A stretch of DNA of 64,000 nucleotides from Cephalotrichum gorgonifer (taxonomy: Eukaryota > Ascomycota > Sordariomycetes > Microascales > Microascaceae): positions 141,194 to 205,193 of the forward strand of contig ONZQ02000014.1 in the NCBI GenBank assembly GCA_900312665.1, written 5' to 3'. This document shows positions 23,569 to 32,728 of the stretch, one piece after another. Every line of letters begins with the position of its first letter. Within the stretch, counting starts at the first letter, position 1. Under the pieces are notes generated by a model. That model was not told where the DNA came from. It ran no database searches and worked only from the letters and a program-made list of their open reading frames with translations. A program made the translations under genes and the position numbers.

Positions 23569-25521
23569 CTAATTCCCCCGGTCTATCATGTCCTCTCGCC
23601 CCGGGCCGGTCCCGATCCACCGGATCTTCACGCCAACGTATTGCTCGATGAAGGAAACGTAATCCTGGGCCTCCTTGGGCAGATCCTCGAACTTCTTGAC
23701 CTTCGACGTCGACGCCTTCCAGCCGGGCATCTCGTGGTACACGACCTCGATAGTCTCTAGAAGGTCTAGGTCGGCCGGGAACGTGGGCAACTCAGCCTTG
23801 GTCTCGGGGTCCTTGTATGCAACTTAAATCCACGTCAGTGTTCGTGGCCCTGTGCACAGGCATACTCCCCACCCCCTCCGGCAGGGCTCCCAAACTTACC
23901 TGCTATCTTGATAGTCTCCATGCCATCAAGGATGTCCAGTTTCGTGAGGTTTCTAAGAGGACAGGTCAGCGCCCGCAGAACTCCCGCATGCTTCAGATAT
24001 CCTCCCTCCCGGGCACCCAAATGTACTCACAGTACGTTATAGTAGTTTAGCATTTGCGAGTACTTCACCTGGACCAAGTCAAGCCAGCCGCATCGCCTCC
24101 TTCGTCCAGTGCTCACACCCCACTCGCGACCGACCTCCTGAAGATGCGTTCCGACGTCACCAAGATCCTCGCTCGCGAAGGGGCCGGCACCGACCCTGGT
24201 AGTGTACGCCTTTACGATGCCGATGATGTTGTCGAGCTTCGCCGGGTTCAGACCTAGGCCGGCCACGACACCACCCAGTCCGGTATTCGTCGAGGTGACG
24301 AAAGGGTCTGTTCAACACCAAAATGGTCAGCACTTTAGAGGTCTCTATCTCTGCCAACACGGGAGCATTGGAGGAGGGCAGCGAGGTTTCCGCGCAAAGG
24401 GCACCACGGGGGCAGCAGCGCCGTGCAGCCGAAACCGCGTCCTAGAGACTTACATGTGCCATAGTTGAGGTCGAGCATCAGGGCTTGGGAACCCTCGATC
24501 AGGACGCGTGCGTTCTTGTTCTGGGCATCGTTGATGAAGGTGACAGCGTCGACGACGTAGTGCGCCAGCCTCTCCCGGTAGCCCCTGAAGCGCTCTATCT
24601 CTTCCTCCACATCGTATACGAGGGCATCGCCGAAGCGCTTCTTGTAACCATCGGCGAGTTTCCGTAGTCGGCTCTCGAAGACGTCGGCGCGGAACATCTG
24701 GCTCATGGTGATTCCGCTCCTCGTGGCCATGGAGGCATAGGTTGGGCCGATTCCGCGCTTCGTTGTGCCGATGGAATTGGCACCGAGCTCCGTCTCCTCG
24801 GCCTGGTCGACGGCGCAGTGGAGGTCAAAGTCGATGTGGCATCGGTCGGAGATGAAGATGCGGTCGTGGACCTTCTCCAAGCCCTTCTTCTCGACTGTCT
24901 CGAGCTCGGAGAAGAAGGTGGGCACGTGGACGACGACGCCGGATCCGATGAGGTTAAGGCAGTTGGCGTTCATGAGACCGGAGGGGAGGAGGTGGAAGTC
25001 ATAGCTGACACCGTTCGCGACGATGGAGTGGCCGGCATTGTGGCCTCCCTAGAGCAAGCACGCAGACGAGCGCGATCAGTCAGCGGTTGTCCCTTCGGAA
25101 GATGCCCTGCTCTGTCGAGCTTGGCCCCAGGCCCAGCGGACTACGGGTGGATCTCGCAGTAGGGGTATAGAGACGCACCTGGCCTCGGGCGCAGATCTGC
25201 GCCTGGCTGGACAGGATATCGACCAGCTTGCCCTTCCCTGCAAAGAAGCATTAGTCCCGCAAGCGGGGGGTAGCATATGCGAGGAGGTTTACGCGCCTTC
25301 GTCACCTATAGTTCGAGAAAGCGAAGACAGGTTAGCATGATGGGCCTCTTCGTGACACCTCCCGACGGGCAGGAGCGCTCCTCCCTGGCCACAGTCGCAA
25401 AGAGTGTAGTAGTCATGGCCCCGCGACCGGGTGTGAGGGGCATCTGGGGGGTGCGCAAAAAAAAACAGGGGAACAAAAACTTACCCCACTGAGCACCAAG
25501 CACAACATCAATTGAACCCAT
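23569..25521 (-). CDS. ADE12: Adenylosuccinate synthetase
   Basis: This cytosolic enzyme joins IMP and aspartate using GTP to make adenylosuccinate, the first committed step to AMP. The seven-exon model is complement(join(23569..23822, 23900..23952, 24031..24307, 24454..25048, 25179..25237, 25297..25305, 25485..25521)), 427 residues, the usual family length. Exon 1 ends LGAQWG. A 9-nt exon supplies the next residues GDE, and exon 3 begins GKGKLVDIL, together giving the invariant loop QWGDEGKGK. The intron after the 9-nt exon starts GC (25296-25295) and ends AG (25238), a non-canonical GC-AG intron that is needed to keep frame. Other marks are GGHNAGHSI, the segment GTTKRGIGPTYASM, and VLIEGSQALMLDLNYGTYPFVTS across intron 4. 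All phases fit. The start MGSIDVVLGAQWG is the only sensible one. Confidence 0.95.
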
Positions 25522-26146
25522 TGTATCGTTCGTGAAAGGGAATTACGTCTGGCCGGGGATTCTAAAAGACGGTCGACACCTCTGCTTCAAAGCGAGGGTA
25601 GGAGAAGGAGAAAATTTCGCCGAGTCTTCTCTTGAAACAGGGCGACGAACAAGAGGAGAGCGAGCGACTTTCAATGTTAGTCAATTTTCGCGGGGTCCCG
25701 GCTATGGGTGAGTGGTGCAACTTTCAGATGGTGGGGCAGGTTCCAACACAACAGGAACGAGTACCCGTAGCAAATCTTGGCTCTAATACAGTTGTCATAC
25801 AAGTACGGGCAGGCTCGTAGTCCGGGATCGGTACGAGCAGGTCCGAGTACTGAGTACCCGTAATTATTAGCCTTTGCGTGCGGGCAACGGGAATACTTAG
25901 ATTGTCGGACCGAGGGAGGTAGTGTTGGTATATGGAACAGGGTATCCTGATACCTCAAGAGCAAGTATACAGCGCAAATAAAAATAGACATTCATTACAG
26001 GTCATATTCTCTCCATTACCTCCGCTCTCTCATGTTAGTTTGCCCCTCGTCCATTTCTTGCGCAATTTTCTTGGCGGGGGAAGGGGGGGGAGGGGAGGCG
26101 GAACTCGCCGTTTTGTGGCCACCCGTCTTGTTACTGCTCCGGACGA

Positions 26147-26153
26147 TGACTCA
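26147..26153. promoter_or_regulatory. Possible Gcn4/Cpc1 site TGACTCA
   Basis: Exact TGACTCA about 0.63 kb upstream of the adenylosuccinate synthetase start. In yeast, Gcn4 also activates purine genes, which makes the position plausible, but one 7-bp match is weak. Confidence 0.25.
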
Positions 26154-26532
26154 AACCGCCCTGGCCTGTTTTTGCTACACTAGATACGCCAATCCAACAA
26201 GTACACGGGCAGGTTACTCATTACACTTTGCCATGGAATCCATAGTGTCCCTCAAGTGCCATAGAGGGGCTCCTCTAAGATACAATAGCCTCCATGCGAA
26301 TAGCTCATAGAGTCGACTTTGAGTCCAATAATCAGGTGTGTGGAATTGGCGGTTGGACCTCCCTGTGTGGTTCCGTCCTTCCGGAGCAGGACGACGCATT
26401 TCCATGTGTTATAATTCGCTGAGGTTGGGCTTTCAAGTTCCTGTCTTTACTACGTTAATTGCCAGATAATACTTGTACTAGTCGGCCGTCCTGGGGACAA
26501 GATACCGAAGCTTGGCTCCGACTAGTCTCGCG

Positions 26533-26544
26533 GGTACCGGTACC
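26533..26544. repeat. Second copy of palindrome GGTACCGGTACC
   Basis: Exact second copy of the 12-bp palindrome at 22254-22265. It is about 1.0 kb upstream of the adenylosuccinate synthetase start; the other copy is 1.3 kb beyond its stop. Bases 26537-26546 also read CCGGTACCGG, which fits the yeast Leu3 consensus CCGGNNCCGG. Confidence 0.6.
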
Positions 26545-27659
26545 GGCGGCATTCGCACGTGCGTACTGGTACAAGTGAGGAAATCCCTCTGTCCGCTTCG
26601 GATGCCGCCCAGTGAAGGGATGGATGGCATTCTGTGCCATCATCCATTTGAGTCTCACGCGGGCGAATCGGTTGAGATCCGCACTAAGCAGCGATACCCG
26701 CCCGAAGCGGCCAGGGCCTTGGTACAGGTACACTCTCTTCTCCAAGGCAGGCCAATGAGCAATTGGGCCCCTTCTTATCGGTGGTTTATCAATCACTTGC
26801 CACTCTCCGAATTCCGAAGGACATTGATTTGATATAAGTGGCACCAACCACCTGCCTGAGTTTGCCTACAAAAATCGGCGTGCGATCTACTCTGGTCAGA
26901 TGGCATTAGGGGGCAGTTGGGCGAAGGCAGGGAGAGAAACTTGTCCAACCCGAGCGACTGCTGTCCTGCCGTCTCCGGGGCAGCCACGGCCAAGGCAAGG
27001 TTCGGACACGGGACCGAACCCAGAGAGATAGCTATCTGTAAATCTGTAAGTGAAGTGAGCGAGGGAAAGCATTTGATCGTCCCGAGCTTGAGTGAGAATC
27101 CGCCAGAATATGCATCCAAGGGTTGATGCCAAGCCTAAACTGCGAAACCTTGTCCTTCTCAAAACCGCCACCCAACTTACCACAGTAAAACGCCAGGAAT
27201 ACCCCTAGGCCCTGCTCCCAGGAAGTGGCAGTTGTGTAGGACAGATGGATGTGCCTGCTAATAGTATCGTGAGCCAAAAGGTATTAATACCACTTTACAA
27301 GTATTATGGAGAGTCGTATTACATGCCTACAACGTGCCCCACACCCAGCCAATCACGGGTGCGCACAGCCCCCTCTATCGTCATGTTCCACCTGACTTGC
27401 CCAATCCCGTGAGGAAGGGACCCCCCAGACTCAACCGCATGACGTGCCTGCCTGTGGTCCCTGCCTCCGCCTCTTGCCTTTCACCAACCACTCCCAAGGT
27501 CCGATTGCACAAGTCCGACTTCACCCTGCACCAACAGCCCCGATAACCAAGCAGGAATACCCATATCTCCGTTCCCATCATAATTAGCATTCCATCCCTT
27601 TCCCCTACTACATATCCTTCACCCGCCCTTCTTCCGACGACGGGTCCATCCTAAACGCA

Positions 27660-28412
27660 ATGAGGCTCTCCACCGCCATCACCCTCTTATCGGCGGCCTT
27701 GGCGCCCGTTGCGGCCTCCATCTCCAATGTCCGACGAGGAGCCGACCTCAAGGTGCCCGGCGACTCTCCGATAGAGTACTGCAGCCCCGACCACGCGGAT
27801 GATATCCTGACGATCGAGAGCATCGACCTCTCGCCGAACCCGCCCCTCGCGTGAGTAGTCGACCGCCCCCGCTCCCCGTTCCTATCACGGGCTCTTCTCA
27901 ATCTCCGAATACAGTTTGCATGCTAACTCCGTGTGTACAATAGAGGCGAAGAGCTTCTCATCACAGCCGTGGGCAAAACGTCCCAGGACATCGAGGAGGG
28001 TGCCTACGTCCTCCTCCAGGTCAAGTACGGTCTCATCCGTCTCATCAGCACCACCGCCGACCTCTGCGAGCAAATCACCAACGTCGACCTCGAGTGCCCG
28101 ATTAAGAAGGGTGACCTCTCCATCACCAAGGCCGTCGCCCTTCCTGCTGAGATCCCTCCCGTGAGTTTCCCCTAGGCTTTGGCCCCCCGTTGACCGCTGG
28201 CGGTCAAGGGATTCCCTTCCCCCCCCCCCCCACCCCCCCCTTCTTCTTCCCCCTTCTCCTAAAGTCCCACGACTAATGCCTCGGGTCTCTCTCTCCAGGG
28301 TAAATACACCGTGTCCGCAGACGTGTACTCGGCCAATGATGAACCCATCACCTGCCTCCAGGCAACCGTCGTTTTCCCGAGGGCAGGGTTTGCCCTCAAC
28401 TTTGAGCTATAA
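27660..28412 (+). CDS. NPC2: NPC2-like ML-domain sterol/phospholipid carrier
   Basis: This small secreted or vacuolar lipid-binding protein is of the ML (MD-2-related) family, annotated in fungi as phosphatidylglycerol/phosphatidylinositol transfer protein and equivalent to NPC2, which hands sterol to the vacuolar membrane. The model is join(27660..27850, 27944..28160, 28299..28412), 173 residues, with GT-AG introns of 93 and 138 nt. Residues 1-19 form a signal peptide (MRLSTAITLLSAALAPVAAS). The ML domain begins near SPIEYCSPDHADDIL and carries three cysteine pairs' worth of Cys residues (YCSP, LCEQITNVDLECPI, TCLQATV). Length matches fungal NPC2. The second intron carries a long C-run. Convergent with V-ATPase subunit F. 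Confidence 0.92.
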
Positions 28413-28888
28413 GGCTTGAATGGCTGGCACTGTTTACAAAACTTGCATCCGGTACAAAGCGTTCTTCTTTTCGGGGTTGGAATCTGGAACAGGAAATATG
28501 AAATACAAATACATGGACACGCACAAGATTCCTTTCAGGCGATATCACGGTTGTTTCTTTTCTAGCCATTGGCTCTTGTTTGGTTTCATTTTCTTCCTTA
28601 CACGATAGTCTGCATGAATCGATCGGTTCTTTCCGTTGTAGTTGGCTGAGGGAGGCGGAAGCCCCATTGTCGTTTTAACAGATATAGCTTGGTCCCATCT
28701 AGTGGTTATCATTCATTTGAGATTGTGCCTCGCATTAAACCCGTAGGCCGAAGGAGATAATCCGAGTCTAAGAGTGTCCAGGAGACCTTCTCTCTCTCCC
28801 GTCTTACAAAATCGCGGTATCTTGGTGAAGAATCTTGGGAATTGGAAAAAAAAAAACAATAAAGCAGACCCGTGACGCCCATGATAAA
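28413..28888. other. Convergent 3' region NPC2-like / VMA7
   Basis: A 476-bp stretch between two stop codons; 3' flanks only, no gene seen. Confidence 0.65.
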
Positions 28889-29673
28889 TCACCTCCCTCC
28901 CATGCCCATCAACGCCTCGACCCGAGCCATCAGGCTATCCTTTGCGGGGTCGTACGGGTGGTCTTTGCTGGGGATTTCGATGACGGACGGGAATGCTGCC
29001 TTGTGAGACTCGAGCTGGTGCCGTATCCTGTTGGCAACCTACATGACGTCGACGAACGGTTAGCGATCCGAGGAACGACGGACCATATCGAGGTACCTGT
29101 CTGGAACCGGGGGTATATGTAGGAAAGGGGGGAGAGGGTCGGAAGTCGGAGGCGGCGGGTAGCGTGCGGTGGGAAGCGGGGGGGATATTGGGGGGACAGA
29201 GGTCGACCGTACGTGTTGGTTAATGAGGACGATTCCGATATCCTTCCTCTTCTTGGTGAACTCCTCAAAGGCCTCTTCGATTGTCGCCGTCTCGGTCTTG
29301 GCGTCGACGACGAGGAAGTTCCTCTGCGCCTTCGGGCTGGTGGTCACATGCTGTAAAGGTATCAGCGGGGGAGGTTATGTCCAACGAGTTCTCATATCGG
29401 GATTCCCCCCGTCCTCCTCCTGAGTAGAGCGAGGGTCGGTGGAGGAGGGGAGTGTGGTTCGGGCGGAGCGTACACCTATTCCGGCGAGGAGGAGGCCGGT
29501 GACGGAGTCCTGCGGATGTTCCGTTAGTGACACGGGCTCTGGATGCGGATATGGGTGACGGGGCGATGGGAGATGGGCGACGGGCGGTGGGGGATGCGGC
29601 GGGGATGGGGGCTTGCCTCGTCGCCAATGACGGCGATGAACTCGCGGTCCTTGAAGTCTGCTAGGCCTGCCAT
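28889..29673 (-). CDS. VMA7: V-type proton ATPase subunit F
   Basis: Subunit F sits in the central rotor stalk of the V1 sector of the vacuolar proton pump. The model is complement(join(28889..29038, 29213..29350, 29474..29509, 29617..29673)), 126 residues, the normal size. Exon 1 encodes MAGLADFKDREFIAVIGDE and exon 2 DSVTGLLLAGIG, which join into the conserved GDEDSVTGLLLAGIGH. Exons 3 and 4 give the rest, including RNFLVVDAKTET, DIGIVLINQHVANRIR and the ending ALMGMGGR. The first intron (29510-29616, 107 nt) starts GCAAGC and ends CGCAG, so it is a GC-AG intron; no GT in the area keeps both frame and conserved residues. All introns are phase 0. Divergent from NUR1 across 0.8 kb. Confidence 0.93.
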
Positions 29674-30476
29674 TATTTCGGGAGTGGGTGGAGTGGGACA
29701 GGTGTGGTGGTGGTTAGAGTGAGAGTGGAGGATGATGGCTAGCAAGATAGGACGAGCGACCTTGATGTGATGAGGTAATTGAGCCGAAAGTTGTCTTGGA
29801 GCTTGCTCAGGCGTTTAGGTTGACACCCCACTAAAATATCGCCTTGAATACCATGTACTTGTATCAATGCTGCAAAGGATCAACCAAGGGGTAGTGCTGG
29901 GTGAGGCCCGTGGGTGCAAAATATTGGGGCCCTTCCAGCACTGTCTACCCCACTTCAGTGAAGTCACGGCTCACATCAGGAGGTGGCACCTGTTCGTAGA
30001 CTTGGCAGAGTGTGGTCATAGTTAGCTTCTCGGGGATTTTGACATCAATAATACCAAAGTACTTGCAACCTAATAATAATCCACCACCCTTCATTCCCTC
30101 TCCCTTTGTGAGTACGGAACACGGAACACGATCATACCATCTCCTCTTCCGTCGTTGAGGTATCTGTCTTCCTCCCCCATATACCCCTACAGCTTTCGCC
30201 CTCCATGCCATCGCGTGGCACCAGGGTTTAAAGGCCCTCCGTTCTCAGCAGCATCCACCACGAGCTCCACCCTGGTCGTATTTAGTTCCAGCGCGTTTTT
30301 GGCCTTGGTCGCCTGGGGCGATAGTTCCAAACAAAATAATACTCGACGGACCCTCTTTCTCCCCTCCTCCCCTCCCCTCCTCCCCTCCCCTCCTCCCCTC
30401 CCGCGACGACACGAGAATCCTCCTCCCACACCAAATCTCCAAAGGGGCAGGCATAACCCATCCGACCTCCGACGCG
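29674..30476. other. Divergent intergenic region VMA7 / NUR1
   Basis: Promoters of both genes. No coding sequence seen. It contains the 13-bp repeat at 30361-30403. Confidence 0.6.
30361..30403 (+). repeat. 13-bp tandem repeat upstream of NUR1
   Basis: Three perfect copies of cccctcctcccct followed by a partial copy, 74-116 bp before the NUR1 ATG. The tract is pure C/T on the + strand, a common feature near fungal transcription starts. Confidence 0.9.
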
Positions 30477-32102
30477 ATGGCTCCGACGCGGAGATTAGTG
30501 CGGCGGCGGCCCATCAAGGAGCGCATCCTCTCGGCCCTAAACCCCATGGACTTCCTCCTGTGGCTCTCCGAGGAGATCGAGACGAGGGAGTGGGATTCCA
30601 AGGCAGTGGGCACGCGTGCGGGCGTCATAATGAGCCTTGGCTTCCTGCTGGCGCGCGCCAATACTAGCGGCGCGAGTCAAGAGGTGGACGACGTCTTCGG
30701 GGAGGACGGAGGGACCGGATGGGTCCCGTACATCGTAGGTTTTTGCCCGCGCCCCGGTGACGTGTTTGGGAAGATCCCAGCAGCCAGGAATTAACGTGGT
30801 TTTCATTACCTTTTTCTCTAGGCGCACCCGACAGTCTGGTTCCTCGTAGCCGCTTCGCTTGCCAACGCGTTCTACACCATCACGAGAGTGCGCCACTACC
30901 GGCTATTCGAGGCCAACATCGACCGGGCTCCGGAGACGCCCTCGGCGAGGAGGGTCAAGGTGCAGTCGGACCCGACGTCGTCCTCACCGCTCCGTTTTCT
31001 AGCCGATATCATCCCCAGCGAGACGGCGGAGTCCAGGGCGCACGCGGACAAGGCGAACGAGGTGTGGGAGCTGTCGGTGTGGGACCCGCTGCCGGCCTGC
31101 CTGCGGCTGTTCTGCCTCTTCAGCCCCGGCCACGTCCTCGTCTACCTGCTCTTCATCCCCGTAGCACCCATGGACCCGCGGCCTAGCGTCACGATCTTCA
31201 ACTGCCTGGTGCTCCAGGTCATACTCTCCACGCAGCTCCTCTTCATGCAGTCGCGCTTCTCGCAGCAGGTCAAGGACACGTCCATCATCCACCGCGAGGT
31301 GCTCAACGAGTACGACACCAAGTTCGTCCACCCGCGGCTGCACCCCGTGGTCCGCGACGCGGCGACCCAGATCTCGACGGGGACGGACAGCGTGGCGCTC
31401 GACGCCGCCATCGGCACTCCCACGACGGTGATCAAGAGGGAATTCCATACGCACCCGAACCCGAACTACTCGAAGCACGTCTCCTCGGAGAGCGCGTATC
31501 CCAACGTCCTCAGCCCGCGCCTCTTTTCGCCGTCGCCCTCGGCGGCCCCGACCCCGGTCCCCGCCTCGGCTGGCAGGCCGCAGCCCCAGCAGTCGTTCAG
31601 GGCGATGCAGCGGGATCTACAGTCCCCCGCACACCGGCAGAGCCTCCCGGCAGGCAGGGTGTCGATGTCGCCCGCTCCCGCGCCCACGCCCGCGCCCGTC
31701 CAGGCGAGCCCGGCACCGTTTGCCGCGAGCCCCGCGCCGGCGGCGGTGGGGGCGACGCCGACGAGTACCAGCACGGGCACGAACTTCGGAGGCAGCATGG
31801 GCATCTACTCGCACGCGAGGTCGCCGCTCAAGAAGGCGACGAGCATGGGGGAGATGAACGCGCGGCCGCCGGCGTCGCCCAGGAACTCGCGGGAGATGGC
31901 GGCGTTGGAGCAGCGGGGCTGGAACCGGGAGGCGAGCCCCCTGAAGAACCACACTGAGGGGAGGAGGCTGACGGGACCGCCACTGGGGGGGACGGGGGCT
32001 GGCGGGTTCGGTGCAAGCACCGCTCGCGGCCCGGGAGGGGGCGCGAGGTTTGGACGGAGTAATATCACACAGGACCGGTACCCGTCACGGTGGGGAGCTT
32101 AG
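30477..32102 (+). CDS. NUR1: Nuclear rim protein 1 (DUF2418/Mug154 family)
   Basis: Nur1 is an inner nuclear membrane protein which, with Lem2/Heh1, tethers rDNA and silent chromatin to the nuclear edge in yeasts. The model is join(30477..30734, 30822..32102), 512 residues, one 87-nt GT-AG intron in phase 0. The N-terminus RRLVRRRPIKERILSALNPM and then FLLWLSEEIETREWD are the conserved opening of the family. Hydrophobic segments lie at about residues 45-62, 88-106 and 165-225 (the last two in a hairpin around PVAPMDPRPSVTIF). The C-terminal 270 residues are disordered, rich in Pro/Ala/Ser/Gly, with repeated PAPAPTPAP-type runs, and would face the nucleoplasm. The start is the first ATG and matches the family opening. 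Confidence 0.88.
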
Positions 32103-32710
32103 AATCTCCAGCTCTTACGAGAGACGGGAGGAAGGGGGGGGGCATGAGACGGCAGACTCAGCCGAGTAGAGATTGGGGTTGGGATTGGCATCAGGGGCGG
32201 AGCGGTATTCACCTGTCGCGGATACGGCTCTCCCCCGGGTGCTAGACGATGACGCGGCTTGCACGTTTTCCTACCCTTCCTCACGCCTCCTTTCAGTCTC
32301 GCTCTCTTAAACGGGCTAAGCATATAGGACGTTCTTTTTTTCTCACTCTTTATTATCTCTTTTTCTTCTTAGGCGTTGGACTAAAATGGGTAGCGGGAAG
32401 GGAGGGAGGGGGCAACTCGTCAGGTTTGACGCGAGAGAGGGGGAGGCTTCTATTTTCTTGGTGTCTTGTCTAGAAAGTAAATTATGTCATAATACCAGCG
32501 TTTGATGTTTTTTATCCCTCGTGGCAACCAGATCCTTCGTCCGCCGTCGCTCGGTGTTCCCTCCCACGGACAAAGGGAGTGTTCTACATGTCTACGTACG
32601 AGGTGCTTAGGCTACCCATATCTTCGTGTCCTCGTCAGATTCCTGGGAGGGGACGGACCAGAAAATGGATTGTGGCAATTCGGCCGAGGGGGACTGGGAA
32701 AGGGCCGGTT

Positions 32711-32728
32711 GGGTCGGGTTGGGTTGGG
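32711..32728 (+). other. G-quadruplex-type tract
   Basis: Four GGG runs spaced by two bases (gggtcgggttgggttggg), a canonical intramolecular G-quadruplex pattern. It lies 0.6 kb beyond the NUR1 stop in gene-poor sequence. Confidence 0.6.

Larger units (their letters stand above)
25522..27659. other. Divergent intergenic region adenylosuccinate synthetase / NPC2-like gene
   Basis: This 2.1-kb stretch contains two promoters. No gene seen. It holds a TGACTCA site (26147-26153), the palindrome at 26533, a GCACGTGC box at about 26555, and several GTAC words (25755-25860, 26465-26575). Confidence 0.6.

Noticed and set aside
26537..26552. 16-mer ccggtaccggcggcat shared with 18159-18174
   Set aside because: The other copy lies in coding sequence of the SET3-like gene; about one shared 16-mer is expected by chance in 64 kb on both strands.
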